Counted from the first letter of the stretch, positions 33,455 through 42,797 are shown. The stretch is 64,000 nt of DNA from Azospirillum sp. TSO35-2 (GCF_003116095.1 NZ_LGRA01000021.1:1447208-1511207), one strand, 5' to 3'. Notes: a model not told the origin generated them from the letters alone. A program made the numbers and translations.

Positions 33455-36400
33455 ATGCCGATCACCCGCATCAGCGTCGACAACCCGGTCTTCGCCACCA
33501 TGATGATGGTGGCGTTGATGGTGCTCGGCCTGTTCTCCTACAACCGGCTGGGCGTCGACCAGTTTCCCGACGTCGATTTCCCGGTGGTGGTGGTCAGCAC
33601 CAGCTATCCCGGCGCCAGCCCGGAGACGGTGGAGACCGACATCACCCGCCCGGTCGAGGACGCGATCAACACCATCGCCGGCATCAAGACGCTGACCTCG
33701 CGCTCCTACGAGGGCCAGTCGGTCGTGATCGCCGAGTTCGACCTGAAGACCTCGTCGGTCCAGGCGCTGCAGGACGTGCGCGAGAAGGTGTCGGCCATCC
33801 GCGCCACCTTCCGCGACGAGGTGAAGGACCCGCAGATCACCCGCTTCAACCCCGACGACCAGCCGATCCTGTCGATCGCGGTGACGTCGGACCTGCGGTC
33901 CTTGCGCGACCTCACCACCATCACCGACCAGATCATCCTGAAGCGTTTGCAGAACGTCCGCGGCGTCGGCAAGGCGACCATCGCCGGCGGGGTCAAGCGC
34001 CAGATCCTGGTTCGGCTGAAGCCGGAGAAGCTGGAAGCGCTGACCATCGGCGTCGACGAGGTGATCGCCACCGTCTCGGGCGAGAACCAGGACGTCCCCG
34101 CCGGCACCGTCAGCGGCCAGGGCCGCGAGCGGGTGGTGCAGGTCGAGGGGCGCGTGCGCAACCCGCGCGAACTGCTCGACCTGATCGTCGCCCGGCGCGG
34201 CAACAGCCCGGTGCGGCTGGGCCAGGTCGCCGAGGTGCTCGACGGCCAGGAGGAGCAGGACTCCGCCGCCTTGCTGAACGGCAACCCGGCGCTGGCGGTC
34301 GACGTGGTGAAGGTCCAGGGCGCCAACACGGTGGAGGTCGCCCGCGGCCTCCAGGCCGCCATCCGGGATCTGCGGACCAGCGGCGCGCTGCCGCCCGACG
34401 TGACGCTGGCGGTGGTGCGCGACAGTTCGCGCGGGATCACCAACTCGCTGAACAACGTGCAGGAAACGCTGCTGGAGGGCGGCGTGCTGACCATCCTGAT
34501 CGTCATGGTCTTCCTGGGATCCTGGCGCAGCACGGTCATCACCGCGCTGACCCTGCCGGTGGCGGTGCTCGGCACCTTCGGCGTGCTGGCGGCCTTCGGC
34601 TTCACGCTGAACATCATGACGCTGATGGCGCTGTCGCTGGCGATCGGCATCCTGATCGACGACGCCATCGTCGTGCGCGAGAACATCATGCGCCATCTCG
34701 GCCGCGGCCAGGGTCACCGGCAGGCGGCGCTGGACGGCACGGCGGAGATCGGGCTGGCGGTGCTGGCGACCACGCTGACCATCGTCGCGGTGTTCCTGCC
34801 GGTCGCCTTCATGGGCGGCATCATCGGCCGCTTCTTCCTGCAATTCGGCATCACCGTGTCGGCGGCGGTGCTGATCTCGCTGTTCGTGTCCTTCACGCTC
34901 GACCCGATGCTGTCCAGCGTCTGGTACGACCCGGCGGCGCACGGCCGCCACGGCCGCTCGGTCTTCGGCCGCTTCGCCGCCGGGTTCGAGCGCGGCTTCA
35001 CCGCCCTGTCGCATGGCTACGGCCGGCTGCTGCGCTGGGGCTTGCGGCGGCGCTGGCTGGTGCTGCTGGCGGCGGGCGGCATCTTCGCCGGCAGCTTCGT
35101 CCTGGTGCCGCGCATCGGCGTCGAGTTCGTGCCCGCCGCCGACCTCGGCGAGCAGATCGTCGAGGTCGAGGCGCCGGTCGGCTCCTCGCTCGCCACCACC
35201 ACCGCCAAGGTGCGGCAGGTCGAGGCGGCGATCCGCGAATTCCCCGAAGTCGCCTACACCTACGGCACCGTCAACACCGGCGTGTCGGTCGGCCACAACC
35301 GCGGCAGCGTCTTCATCCGCTACACCCCGATCGAACAGCGCAAGCGCTCGCCCAACGACCTCGCCCCGCTGCTGCGCCAGCGGCTGTCGGCGATCCCCGG
35401 CGTCACCACCGGCATCGCCATTCCCGGCGTCGGCGGCGTGCAGAAGCAGATCCAGGTGTCGGTGCAGGGCCGCGACATCGCCGAGCTGGACCGGCTGTCG
35501 CAGCGGGTCGGCGCGGCGATGCGGGCGATCCCCGGCTTCGTCGACATCGACAGCACGCTGAAGGCGGCCAAGCCGACGCTGGCGGTGCGGCTGGAGCGCG
35601 ACATCGCCAGCGACCTCGGCATCGGCACCGCCAAGGTCGCCGACACGCTGCGCCCGCTGTTCGCCGGCGACACGGTGTCGAGCTGGAAGGCGCCGGACGG
35701 CGAGAGCTACGACGTGCTGGTCCGCCTGCCGGAAGGCGACCGGGTCGGCCGCGCCGACCTTGACCGCATCTATTTTTCCGGCGGGGTCGACGCCAACGGC
35801 ACGCCGCGGATGATCCCGCTGACCCAGGTGGCGGAGGTGACGACGACGCTCGGCGCCTCGCAGATCAACCGCCGCGACCTGCAGCGCGAGGTGAACGTCC
35901 AGGCCAACGTCCAGGGCCGCGCCGCCGGCGACGCCGGGCGCGCGCTGCAGGCGGCGCTGGCGACGATCGAGCTGCCGCCCGGCTACCGCATCGTCTTCGG
36001 CGGCTCGACCAAGGACATCGCCGAGACCAGCGGCTACGCCGCCCAGGCCCTGGCGCTGGCGGTGATCCTGATCTACCTGATCCTGGCCTCGCAGTTCGGC
36101 AGCTTCCTGCAACCGCTGGCGATCATGGCCTCGCTGCCGCTGTCGCTGGTCGGGGTGTTCCTCGGGCTGCTGGTGGCGGGATCGACGCTGAACATCTTCA
36201 GCGCCATCGGCTTCATCATGCTGATGGGGCTGGTGACCAAGAACGCCATCCTGCTGGTCGATTTCGCCAATCAGGCCCGGCGGCGCGGCGTCGCCCTGCA
36301 TGACGGGCTGGTGGAGGCCGGCATCATCCGCCTGCGCCCGATCGTCATGACCACCATGGCGATGATCTTCGGCATGCTGCCGCTGGCGCTGGGCATCGGC

Positions 36401-36577
36401 GAGGGCGCCCAGCAGCGCGCCCCGATGGCCCACGCGGTGATCGGCGGGCTGCTGTCCTCCACCATCCTGACGCTGCTGGTGGTGCCGGTGGCGCTCAGCT
36501 ACCTCGACGGGCTGTCGCGGCGGATGAAGCGCTGGTTCGCCCACAAGGACCCCGACGCGGCGCAGCCGGCGGAGTGA
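33455..36577 (+). CDS. RND-family multidrug/metabolite efflux pump
   Basis: 1040 aa, 12 membrane helices with two large periplasmic loops. The proton-relay Asp pair of TM4 is in LSLAIGILIDDAIVVREN and the TM10 lysine in MLMGLVTKNAILLVDFANQ. It starts MPITRISVDNPVFATMMM and contains VDYPGAS-type VSTSYPGASPETVE. It belongs to the HAE1/AcrB-MdtB type. Substrates cannot be told from sequence. The outer-membrane channel gene is not in the window, so the pump probably shares one encoded elsewhere. Confidence 0.95.
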   Translation: MPITRISVDNPVFATMMMVALMVLGLFSYNRLGVDQFPDVDFPVVVVSTSYPGASPETVETDITRPVEDAINTIAGIKTLTSRSYEGQSVVIAEFDLKTSSVQALQDVREKVSAIRATFRDEVKDPQITRFNPDDQPILSIAVTSDLRSLRDLTTITDQIILKRLQNVRGVGKATIAGGVKRQILVRLKPEKLEALTIGVDEVIATVSGENQDVPAGTVSGQGRERVVQVEGRVRNPRELLDLIVARRGNSPVRLGQVAEVLDGQEEQDSAALLNGNPALAVDVVKVQGANTVEVARGLQAAIRDLRTSGALPPDVTLAVVRDSSRGITNSLNNVQETLLEGGVLTILIVMVFLGSWRSTVITALTLPVAVLGTFGVLAAFGFTLNIMTLMALSLAIGILIDDAIVVRENIMRHLGRGQGHRQAALDGTAEIGLAVLATTLTIVAVFLPVAFMGGIIGRFFLQFGITVSAAVLISLFVSFTLDPMLSSVWYDPAAHGRHGRSVFGRFAAGFERGFTALSHGYGRLLRWGLRRRWLVLLAAGGIFAGSFVLVPRIGVEFVPAADLGEQIVEVEAPVGSSLATTTAKVRQVEAAIREFPEVAYTYGTVNTGVSVGHNRGSVFIRYTPIEQRKRSPNDLAPLLRQRLSAIPGVTTGIAIPGVGGVQKQIQVSVQGRDIAELDRLSQRVGAAMRAIPGFVDIDSTLKAAKPTLAVRLERDIASDLGIGTAKVADTLRPLFAGDTVSSWKAPDGESYDVLVRLPEGDRVGRADLDRIYFSGGVDANGTPRMIPLTQVAEVTTTLGASQINRRDLQREVNVQANVQGRAAGDAGRALQAALATIELPPGYRIVFGGSTKDIAETSGYAAQALALAVILIYLILASQFGSFLQPLAIMASLPLSLVGVFLGLLVAGSTLNIFSAIGFIMLMGLVTKNAILLVDFANQARRRGVALHDGLVEAGIIRLRPIVMTTMAMIFGMLPLALGIGEGAQQRAPMAHAVIGGLLSSTILTLLVVPVALSYLDGLSRRMKRWFAHKDPDAAQPAE

Positions 36578-36586
36578 ACCTCGCGA

Positions 36587-37681
36587 TCACACCAACGCCG
36601 CCGACCGGGCCGAGCTTTCGACGCCGATCGTCGTCCGATTCTCGTCCACCCAGCGCCCCGCCGCTTCGCGCCCGGCGTCGCGCAGCCAGCTGAGGAAGCC
36701 CCAGTCGGTCATCAGCTTCGAATAGAGGCCCAGGTCCTGGAGATGCTCGTCGGCGTCGATCAGGTGCAGGCGCGGAGCGCCATCACTGCCGCCAAGCGCG
36801 CGCATCTCGTGCAGCAGCGTGGCGTTGAAGGTGATCTGGTTCAGGCGGGCGGCGATGCCGGCCGGGTCCTCCGGGGTGGTGGCGCAGGTCAGCGGGTTGA
36901 TCGCCACCACCAGCAGGTCGGCGCCGGGGCAGGACTCGACCAGCGGGGACAGCGGCGGGTTGGCGAGATAGCCGCCGTCCCAATAATCCTGCCCGTCGAT
37001 CCGCACCGCGCGGAACAGGTGCGGCAGGCAGGCCGACGCCAGCAGATGGTCGACCCCGACCTCCGTCTCGTCGAACAGCCGCAGCGCGCCGGTCCGCACG
37101 TTGGTGGCGCTGACGAACAGGCGCAGGCCCGACCGCCGGATCAGCGCCGGCTCCACCATCTCCGCCAGCAGACCGCGCAATGGGTGGAAATCCGCCGGCT
37201 GCGTCTGGTAGGGGGTGACCCAGCGCCGCGCCCAGTCCACCAGATGGCTGCCCGGCGCGTGGTCGACGTTCCAACGGCCGCGCAGCCGGTCGGACAGGCT
37301 CGGCCGGATCGGCCCCAGCCGGCCGGCGGCGCTCACCCGCTCCCAGAAACCCGCCAGTTCCGCCCGCGCGCCATCGCGTCCGCCCAGCGGCCCACCACGC
37401 GCCCAGCCCTGCACCACCATCACCGCGTTCATCGCCCCGGCGCTGGCCCCGCTGACCCCGGCGAGGTCGATGTCCTCCTCCAGCAGCCGGTCGAGCACGC
37501 CCCAGGTGAACGCCCCATGCGCCCCGCCGCCCTGCAACGCCAGCGCCAGCCGGGGCCGCGGCGCCGGCAAGGCCAGCATCGGCTCCGGCGCCGGCAGTTC
37601 CAGCGGTTCCGCCGGCATGGCCGGCCGAACAGGTTCGGGCCTGCGGCGCACGCGGTTCAACAGCTTGCGGATCATGGTCAT
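36587..37681 (-). CDS. Patatin-like phospholipase
   Basis: 364 aa. The oxyanion loop is LALQGGGAHGAFTWGVLD (about residue 45), the nucleophile motif GASAG (Ser about 80), and the dyad Asp is in DYWDGGYLANPP. A basic, Pro-rich N-terminal tail of about 40 residues precedes the domain. Predicted lipid acyl hydrolase. It belongs to a different subgroup from the RssA-type gene at 11165 (GGGAHG versus GSGAARG). The ATG at 37681 has GAGGA 10 nt upstream; GTG codons at 37702 and 37690 are alternatives. A large palindrome lies directly upstream. Confidence 0.88.
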   Translation of the reverse strand: MTMIRKLLNRVRRRPEPVRPAMPAEPLELPAPEPMLALPAPRPRLALALQGGGAHGAFTWGVLDRLLEEDIDLAGVSGASAGAMNAVMVVQGWARGGPLGGRDGARAELAGFWERVSAAGRLGPIRPSLSDRLRGRWNVDHAPGSHLVDWARRWVTPYQTQPADFHPLRGLLAEMVEPALIRRSGLRLFVSATNVRTGALRLFDETEVGVDHLLASACLPHLFRAVRIDGQDYWDGGYLANPPLSPLVESCPGADLLVVAINPLTCATTPEDPAGIAARLNQITFNATLLHEMRALGGSDGAPRLHLIDADEHLQDLGLYSKLMTDWGFLSWLRDAGREAAGRWVDENRTTIGVESSARSAALV

Positions 37682-37701
37682 GGTCGGCACGTCCTCAATC
37701 A

Positions 37702-37724
37702 CTCATGCTGCATTGCAACATGAG
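37702..37724. promoter_or_regulatory. 23-bp palindromic operator candidate
   Basis: Arms CTCATG (37702-37707) and CATGAG (37719-37724) enclose a second symmetric core, TGCA-T-TGCA (37709-37717). Ten of eleven base pairs match. On the minus strand it overlaps a possible -10 (CATGTT) placed 17 bp after TTGCCG (37740-37745), which would let a dimeric repressor block the patatin gene. The size suits a TetR-type protein; no such gene is in the window. Confidence 0.5.
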
Positions 37725-37791
37725 CAGAGGCTTGAGCATCGGCAAGGGGGTATGCCGATGAGGCATGGGTGTTCTTCCGTCCGCTGGGATC

Positions 37792-37813
37792 CCCTCTCCC
37801 CCGGGGGAGAGGG
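37792..37813. repeat. Perfect 22-bp palindrome, REP-like
   Basis: CCCTCTCCCCC (37792-37802) is followed immediately by its exact complement GGGGGAGAGGG (37803-37813). It looks like one of the dispersed GC palindromes common between genes in high-GC Proteobacteria. It sits between the divergent patatin and trmH-family genes. Confidence 0.75.
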
Positions 37814-37895
37814 AGGAAGGCGCAGGCCACACGCCATTGGAAAGCCGCCCCCATATGCACTAAGTAGGCACACACCCCGAACGCCGAGTTCCCCC

Positions 37896-38705
37896 TTGCC
37901 CACCATCATCGCCATCGACGACCCCGACGACCCGCGCATCGAGCCGTACCGCGATGTGCGGGAGCGCGACCTCGTCGGCCGCGACGGGCTGTTCATCGCC
38001 GAGGGGGCGGTGGTGGTGCGCAGCCTCGTCGTCTCCACCCGCTACCGCGCCCGCTCGCTGCTGATCGCCGACAAACGGCTGGCGGCGCTGGAACCGATGC
38101 TGGCGTCGTTGCCCGCCGACACGCCGGTCTACACCGCCAGCCAGCCGGTGCTCGACCGCATCGCCGGCTTTCCGTTGCACCGGGGAATCCTGGCGGTCGG
38201 CGAGAAGACGGTGATCCCGACGGCGGCCGACCTGCTCGGCGGCTGCGGGCCGGTGGCGCGGGTGGTGATGCTGTTCGCCATCGGCAACCACGACAACATG
38301 GGCGGCATCTTCCGCAACGCCGCCGCCTTCGGCGCCGACGCGGTGATCCTCGACCCCAACTGCTGCGATCCGCTCTATCGCAAGGCGATCCGGGTGTCGG
38401 TCGGCGCGACGCTGCTGGTGCCGACCGCAAGGCTGGCGCCGGGCGAGGACCCGCTGGCGCTGCTGGATCGTTTCGGGTTCGACGCGGTGGCGCTGAGCCC
38501 CGGCGGCGGCGAGACCCTGGCCGCCCTGGCCCCGCCGCGCCGCGCCGCCCTGCTGTTCGGGTCGGAGGGGCCGGGCCTGCCGCCCGCCCTGCTGGCCCGC
38601 GCTCGCGGCGTGCGCATCCCGATGGCCGGCGGCTTCGATTCCCTCAACGTGGCGACGACCAGCGGCATCGTGCTGCACCATGTCGCCAGCGGACAGGACG
38701 CATGA
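37896..38705 (+). CDS. TrmH/SpoU-family RNA 2'-O-methyltransferase
   Basis: 269 aa. The N-terminal substrate-binding domain (about 15-100) is followed by the SPOUT knot domain. Its three motifs are VVMLFAIGNHDNMGGIFRNAAAFGADAVIL (with the catalytic Arg), LLFGSEGPGLP, and IPMAGGFDSLNVATTSGIVL. It methylates ribose in tRNA or rRNA; the exact position is unknown. No ATG lies near the conserved start, so the TTG at 37896 is chosen; no good ribosome site precedes it. Its stop overlaps the helicase ATG. Confidence 0.87.
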   Translation: MPTIIAIDDPDDPRIEPYRDVRERDLVGRDGLFIAEGAVVVRSLVVSTRYRARSLLIADKRLAALEPMLASLPADTPVYTASQPVLDRIAGFPLHRGILAVGEKTVIPTAADLLGGCGPVARVVMLFAIGNHDNMGGIFRNAAAFGADAVILDPNCCDPLYRKAIRVSVGATLLVPTARLAPGEDPLALLDRFGFDAVALSPGGGETLAALAPPRRAALLFGSEGPGLPPALLARARGVRIPMAGGFDSLNVATTSGIVLHHVASGQDA

Positions 38706-40903
38706 GCGACCACGCCCCCGAGCTGCCCGCCGACCCGCATCTGGTCCACGACCTCGCCGTCGCCCATCCGGAGGTGACGACGCTGGGCGCCGCCGGGCTG
38801 CTGCGGATGACCGACGCCGAGGCGCGCGGGCTGGTGCCGCTCGGCCTGCCGCTGCCCAAGGGCAAGCGCGACCTGCTGGTCCCGGCGGAGCGGCGCGAGG
38901 CCATCCTGATGGAGATCGCCGGCCGCATCGACCGCGCCCGGCGGCGCGACGCGCTGCTGGCCCAGGGGCGCCGGGCGCTGGCCGGCAGCCGCACCGCGCT
39001 GCTGTCCTGCGACGACCGCACCCGCGTGCGCGCCGTGCGCAGCGACGCCCTGCCCTGGCCCGGCCTGCCGCAGCCGGTGCAGCTCCAGGCGTCCCGCACC
39101 CTCGACGCGCTTGAGCTGTCCGACCTGTCCGACGCCGAGCTGGCGGCCCGGCTCGACCATGACCCCGCCCTGGCCGGCGCGCTGGAGGCGGCGCTGTCGC
39201 GCGTCGCCGCCGCCCTGCGCGGCTTCGCCGGGCGGGCCGGCGACGATCCCGACTGGGGCTTCGCCAGCCTGGCCGGGCGGCTGTCGAAGGCCGCCCGCAA
39301 CCGAACCGACGCCGACGAGCTGCTCGACCGCTGGGAGCGGGAGTACGACCAGTGGCGGCGCGACCGGGCGGAGGCGCGCGGCCGCGCCTATGTCGACCGT
39401 CAGTTCGACTTTTCCCGCTTCGAACGGCTGTTCCCGGTGGCGCGCGGTATGAACCGCCGGCTGGTGCTGGTGATCGGCCCGACCAATTCCGGCAAGACGC
39501 ACCGCGCCATCAGCGCGCTGAAGGGCGCCCGCGACGGCGTCTATCTGGCTCCCTTGCGTCTGCTGGCGCTGGAGGTGATGGAGCGGCTGAACGGCGAGGG
39601 CACGCCGACCACCCTGATCACCGGGGAGGAGGAGATCCGCACGCCCGGCGCCCGTCACACCGCGTCGACCATCGAGGTGATGGACCCCGACCGTCCGGTC
39701 GAGGTGGCGGTGATCGACGAGATCCAGATGCTGGCCGACCCGACGCGCGGCTGGGCCTGGACCGCGGCGCTGATGGGGGTGCCGGCCGAAACCGTCTACA
39801 TCCTCGGCGCGCCGGAGGTCCGGCCGCTGGTGGAACGCGCGGCATCCCATCTCGGCGAGCCGCTGGAGGTGGTGGAGCTGGAGCGCAAGACGCCGCTGTC
39901 GATGCTCGACCGCCGGCTCGACTGGCCGGAGGTCGAGCCCGGCGACGCGCTGATCGCCTTTTCCCGGCGCGAGGTGCACAGCGTGCGCGACACGCTGCTG
40001 GCGCGCGGCCTGTCGGTCGCCGCCATCTACGGCGCGCTGGCCCCGGCGGTGCGGCGGCGCGAGGCGGCGCGCTTCCTGGCCGGCGAGGCCGACGTGGTGG
40101 TGGCGACCGACGCCATCGGCATGGGGCTGAACCTGCCCTGCCGCCGCGTGCTGTTCACCGCGCTGGAGAAGTTCGACGGCAGCGCCGTGCGCCCACTGAC
40201 CGCGACGGAGGTCAAGCAGATCGCCGGCCGCGCCGGCCGCTACGGCCAGTTCGAGGAGGGGCATTTCGGCGTCATCGCCCGCGGCACCCCGGCCACCCTG
40301 AAGCGCCTGCTGGAGCAGCCCGACCGCCGGCTGCACGCCGACGCCCCCCTGCCGGTCCGCCCGACCCGCGCCATGCTGGCCCGGCTGGCCAGCCACATCG
40401 AGGCCGACGAAACCCGGTTGCTGGTGGAGTGCTTCGCCGACGCCGCCACCGCCGGCTCGCCCTTCCGGCTGGCCGACCTGTCGGCGTTGCGGCGGGCGGC
40501 GCCGATGCTCGACGCGCGGCGACTGGCGCTGTCGGCGCGGCTCGACCTGCTGCTCGCCCCCGCCGACCTGGAGGAGCCGGAGGACGCCCGCGTCTTCGCC
40601 GCCATCCTCGACGCGGTCGAATCGGGCGACCGGCTGCCGCTGGCCCGGCTGATGCCCGACCGTTTCGACGGGTTGGCGGCCGACGTGCTGGAAGGGCTGT
40701 CGCGCGCCTGCGACCTCTATTTCTGGGCGTCGCGCAAGTTCCCCGATGTCCTGCCCGACCGCGAGCGGGTGCGCGGCGCCCGCGACGCCATCGGCCAGCG
40801 CCTGTCGGACGCGCTGGCCTCCCGCGCCCGCCGGCGCGAGGCGCCGCCCGCCGCCGGCTTCCGCGGCGCCCCCCGCAAGCGGTTCGGACCCCGGCGGCGC
40901 TAG
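38702..40903 (+). CDS. SUV3-like ATP-dependent RNA helicase
   Basis: 733 aa. An N-terminal 250-residue extension is followed by a helicase core: Walker A GPTNSGKTHRA, EVAVIDEIQMLADP (the DEIQ box of SUV3), ALIAFSRREVHSVRD, VVVATDAIGMGLNLP, and motif VI QIAGRAGRYGQ. The C-terminal part contains the SUV3-type YFWASRKFPDVLPDRE segment. Mitochondrial SUV3 works in RNA decay; bacterial versions occur mainly in alphaproteobacteria. It is translationally coupled to the TrmH-family gene, suggesting joint work on RNA. A basic tail (about 20 residues) may bind RNA. Confidence 0.9.
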   Translation: MSDHAPELPADPHLVHDLAVAHPEVTTLGAAGLLRMTDAEARGLVPLGLPLPKGKRDLLVPAERREAILMEIAGRIDRARRRDALLAQGRRALAGSRTALLSCDDRTRVRAVRSDALPWPGLPQPVQLQASRTLDALELSDLSDAELAARLDHDPALAGALEAALSRVAAALRGFAGRAGDDPDWGFASLAGRLSKAARNRTDADELLDRWEREYDQWRRDRAEARGRAYVDRQFDFSRFERLFPVARGMNRRLVLVIGPTNSGKTHRAISALKGARDGVYLAPLRLLALEVMERLNGEGTPTTLITGEEEIRTPGARHTASTIEVMDPDRPVEVAVIDEIQMLADPTRGWAWTAALMGVPAETVYILGAPEVRPLVERAASHLGEPLEVVELERKTPLSMLDRRLDWPEVEPGDALIAFSRREVHSVRDTLLARGLSVAAIYGALAPAVRRREAARFLAGEADVVVATDAIGMGLNLPCRRVLFTALEKFDGSAVRPLTATEVKQIAGRAGRYGQFEEGHFGVIARGTPATLKRLLEQPDRRLHADAPLPVRPTRAMLARLASHIEADETRLLVECFADAATAGSPFRLADLSALRRAAPMLDARRLALSARLDLLLAPADLEEPEDARVFAAILDAVESGDRLPLARLMPDRFDGLAADVLEGLSRACDLYFWASRKFPDVLPDRERVRGARDAIGQRLSDALASRARRREAPPAAGFRGAPRKRFGPRRR

Positions 40904-40983
40904 ACCACAGCGGAGCTGTGTGGCGGAAGAGCCACCACATTGCGGCTTGACGCTGTTGCTGTGCGAACAAACTATGATCTGCG

Positions 40984-40996
40984 CTGTTCTGAACAG
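40984..40996. promoter_or_regulatory. Inverted repeat upstream of mntH, operator candidate
   Basis: Perfect CTGTTC-T-GAACAG, five bases after a TATGAT hexamer (40973-40978) that could be the -10. TTGACG (40947-40952) lies 20 bp before it, which is long for a -35 spacing. The 247-bp region belongs to mntH, so a metal-responsive repressor is plausible. Confidence 0.4.
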
Positions 40997-41150
40997 GGCT
41001 GCATCCCGCCGGCTTCGCATCGCCACCGATAGACACCATCTATTGAATCGTTTGGAAGTGCCGATTGGACACTATCGCCCAACCCTGCCACTCTGCCATC
41101 ACCGGCCAAGCATAAGGCCGGCCTTTCCGGACCGTTCAGGAGCAACCGGC

Positions 41151-42446
41151 GTGACGACCGCAACCGACATCGCACAGACCGCCGACCGCAACCCGCTGCC
41201 GACCCCGGCGCCGGGCCGCCGCTTCTGGACCATGCTCGGCCCGGGTTTCGTCGTGGCGGTCGGCTATATGGACCCCGGCAACTGGGCGACCGACATCGCC
41301 GCGGGGTCGAGCTTCGGCTTCGCCCTGCTGTCGGCGGTGCTGATCGCCAGTCTGGCCGGCATTTTCCTGCAGACGCTGATCGTCCGGCTGACGCTGGCGA
41401 CCGGCAAGGATCTGGCCCGGCTGATCCGCGACCGCTTCCCGCGCCCAGTGGCGATGGTGGTCTGGCTGGTGTCGGAACTGGCGATGATCGCCACCGATCT
41501 GGCCGAGCTGCTGGGCAGCGCCATCGCGCTGAAGCTGCTGTTCGGCATCCCGATCATGGCCGGCGTGCTGATCGCCGCGGTGCTGACCTTCGCCATCCTG
41601 GCGCTGCCCGGCGCCCGCGGCCGCGCGCCGGAACTGGTGGTCGGCGCGCTGATGAGCGTCGTCGTCGTCTGCTTCGCCTGGGAACTGGTGATCGCCGGCC
41701 CCGACCCGGTCGCCGTGCTGGCCGGGCTGGTGCCCAGCGTCGAGTTGGCCCGCGATCCGGAGATGCTGTACCTGTCGCTGGGCATCATCGGCGCCACCGT
41801 CATGCCGCACAACCTGTTCCTGCACTCCGGTCTGGTGCGGTCGCGGCTGGCCGCGGTGACGACGGAGGAGGAGCGGCAGCGGGCGGCGCGCTGGCTGACC
41901 ATCGACCTGACCACCGCGCTGGCGCTGGCCGGTCTGGTCAACGGCGCCATCCTGGCGGTCGCCGCCGTCGCCTTCCAGGGCGCCGCCGGCACCGCGGCGC
42001 CCGGCATCGAGGACGCCCACGCCCTGCTGGGCGGCAGCATCGGCGGCGCCGCCGCGCTGATCTTCGCCATCGCCCTGCTGGCCGCCGGCCAAAGCTCCAC
42101 CACCACCGGCACCATGGCCGGGCAGATCGTGACGGAAGGCTTCCTGAACCTGCGGATGCGGCCGATGACCCGCGCGCTGATCACCCGCAGCGCCTCGCTG
42201 GTCCCGGCGCTGGCGATCCTGGGCGTATCGGGCGACCAGGGGGTGGACGAGTTGCTGGTGCTGAGCCAAGTGGTGCTGGCGCTGACCCTGCCCTTCATCC
42301 TGGTGCCGATGCTGTTGCTGCTGCACAACCGCAAGATGATGGGTGGCCTGGCGATGGCGCCGCTGACGCTGCGGCTGGCCAGCCTGATGGTCCTGGTGCT
42401 GACCGGCCTGTCGGGCTGGCTGGCCGGGGCGAGCGCCATGGCCTGA
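41151..42446 (+). CDS. mntH: NRAMP-type Mn2+/Fe2+ transporter MntH
   Basis: 431 aa, 11 membrane helices. The metal site of helix 1 is VGYMDPGNWATDIAAGS, and that of helix 6 is GATVMPHNLFLHSGLV; both are intact. ALLAAGQSSTTTGTMAGQIV follows. It imports manganese (and other divalent metals) with protons across the inner membrane. The GTG at 41151 has AGGAG 8 nt upstream. The 247-bp leader holds a palindrome and a TATGAT box. Confidence 0.94.
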   Translation: MTTATDIAQTADRNPLPTPAPGRRFWTMLGPGFVVAVGYMDPGNWATDIAAGSSFGFALLSAVLIASLAGIFLQTLIVRLTLATGKDLARLIRDRFPRPVAMVVWLVSELAMIATDLAELLGSAIALKLLFGIPIMAGVLIAAVLTFAILALPGARGRAPELVVGALMSVVVVCFAWELVIAGPDPVAVLAGLVPSVELARDPEMLYLSLGIIGATVMPHNLFLHSGLVRSRLAAVTTEEERQRAARWLTIDLTTALALAGLVNGAILAVAAVAFQGAAGTAAPGIEDAHALLGGSIGGAAALIFAIALLAAGQSSTTTGTMAGQIVTEGFLNLRMRPMTRALITRSASLVPALAILGVSGDQGVDELLVLSQVVLALTLPFILVPMLLLLHNRKMMGGLAMAPLTLRLASLMVLVLTGLSGWLAGASAMA

Positions 42447-42557
42447 GCGGCGGCGTCACCAGCCAGCCCACGACAAGCCCGCTCGACCCGGAACGGGGAA
42501 TGGTCCATGTTGCGGCCCGTCCCCGTTCCCCCTCGACCCTCCTCCGGTGCCCGCCCC

Positions 42558-42770
42558 ATGGACCCTGCGCTGCAACAACGTCTGGCCGACCTGGAAAGCC
42601 GCCTCGCCCACCACGAGCGCATGGCGGAGGACATGTCGGAAGTGATCATCGCCCAGGGCAAGACCATCGACCGGCTGACCCTTCAGATCCAGCGCCTGCG
42701 CGACCGCCTGGAAACGGCGGAATACGCCATCCTCTCCCCCGAGGACGATCGGCCGCCGCCGCATTACTGA
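42558..42770 (+). CDS. slyX: SlyX family protein
   Basis: 70 aa coiled coil, MDPALQQRLADLESRLAHHE onward, ending in the family's EDDRPPPHY (PPHY) tail. SlyX function is unknown. The ATG at 42558 gives the usual SlyX length but has no clear ribosome site. An in-frame ATG at 42507 has GGGGAA 7 nt upstream and would add 17 Pro-rich residues, so either may be used. Confidence 0.85.
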   Translation: MDPALQQRLADLESRLAHHERMAEDMSEVIIAQGKTIDRLTLQIQRLRDRLETAEYAILSPEDDRPPPHY

Positions 42771-42797
42771 GGGCCAGCCCCAGGCCGGCCCCTCCCC

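Noticed and set aside
33419..36544. Long minus-strand frame opposite the RND pump
   Set aside because: Low-complexity Gln/Arg/His translation; the pump frame has all RND motifs.
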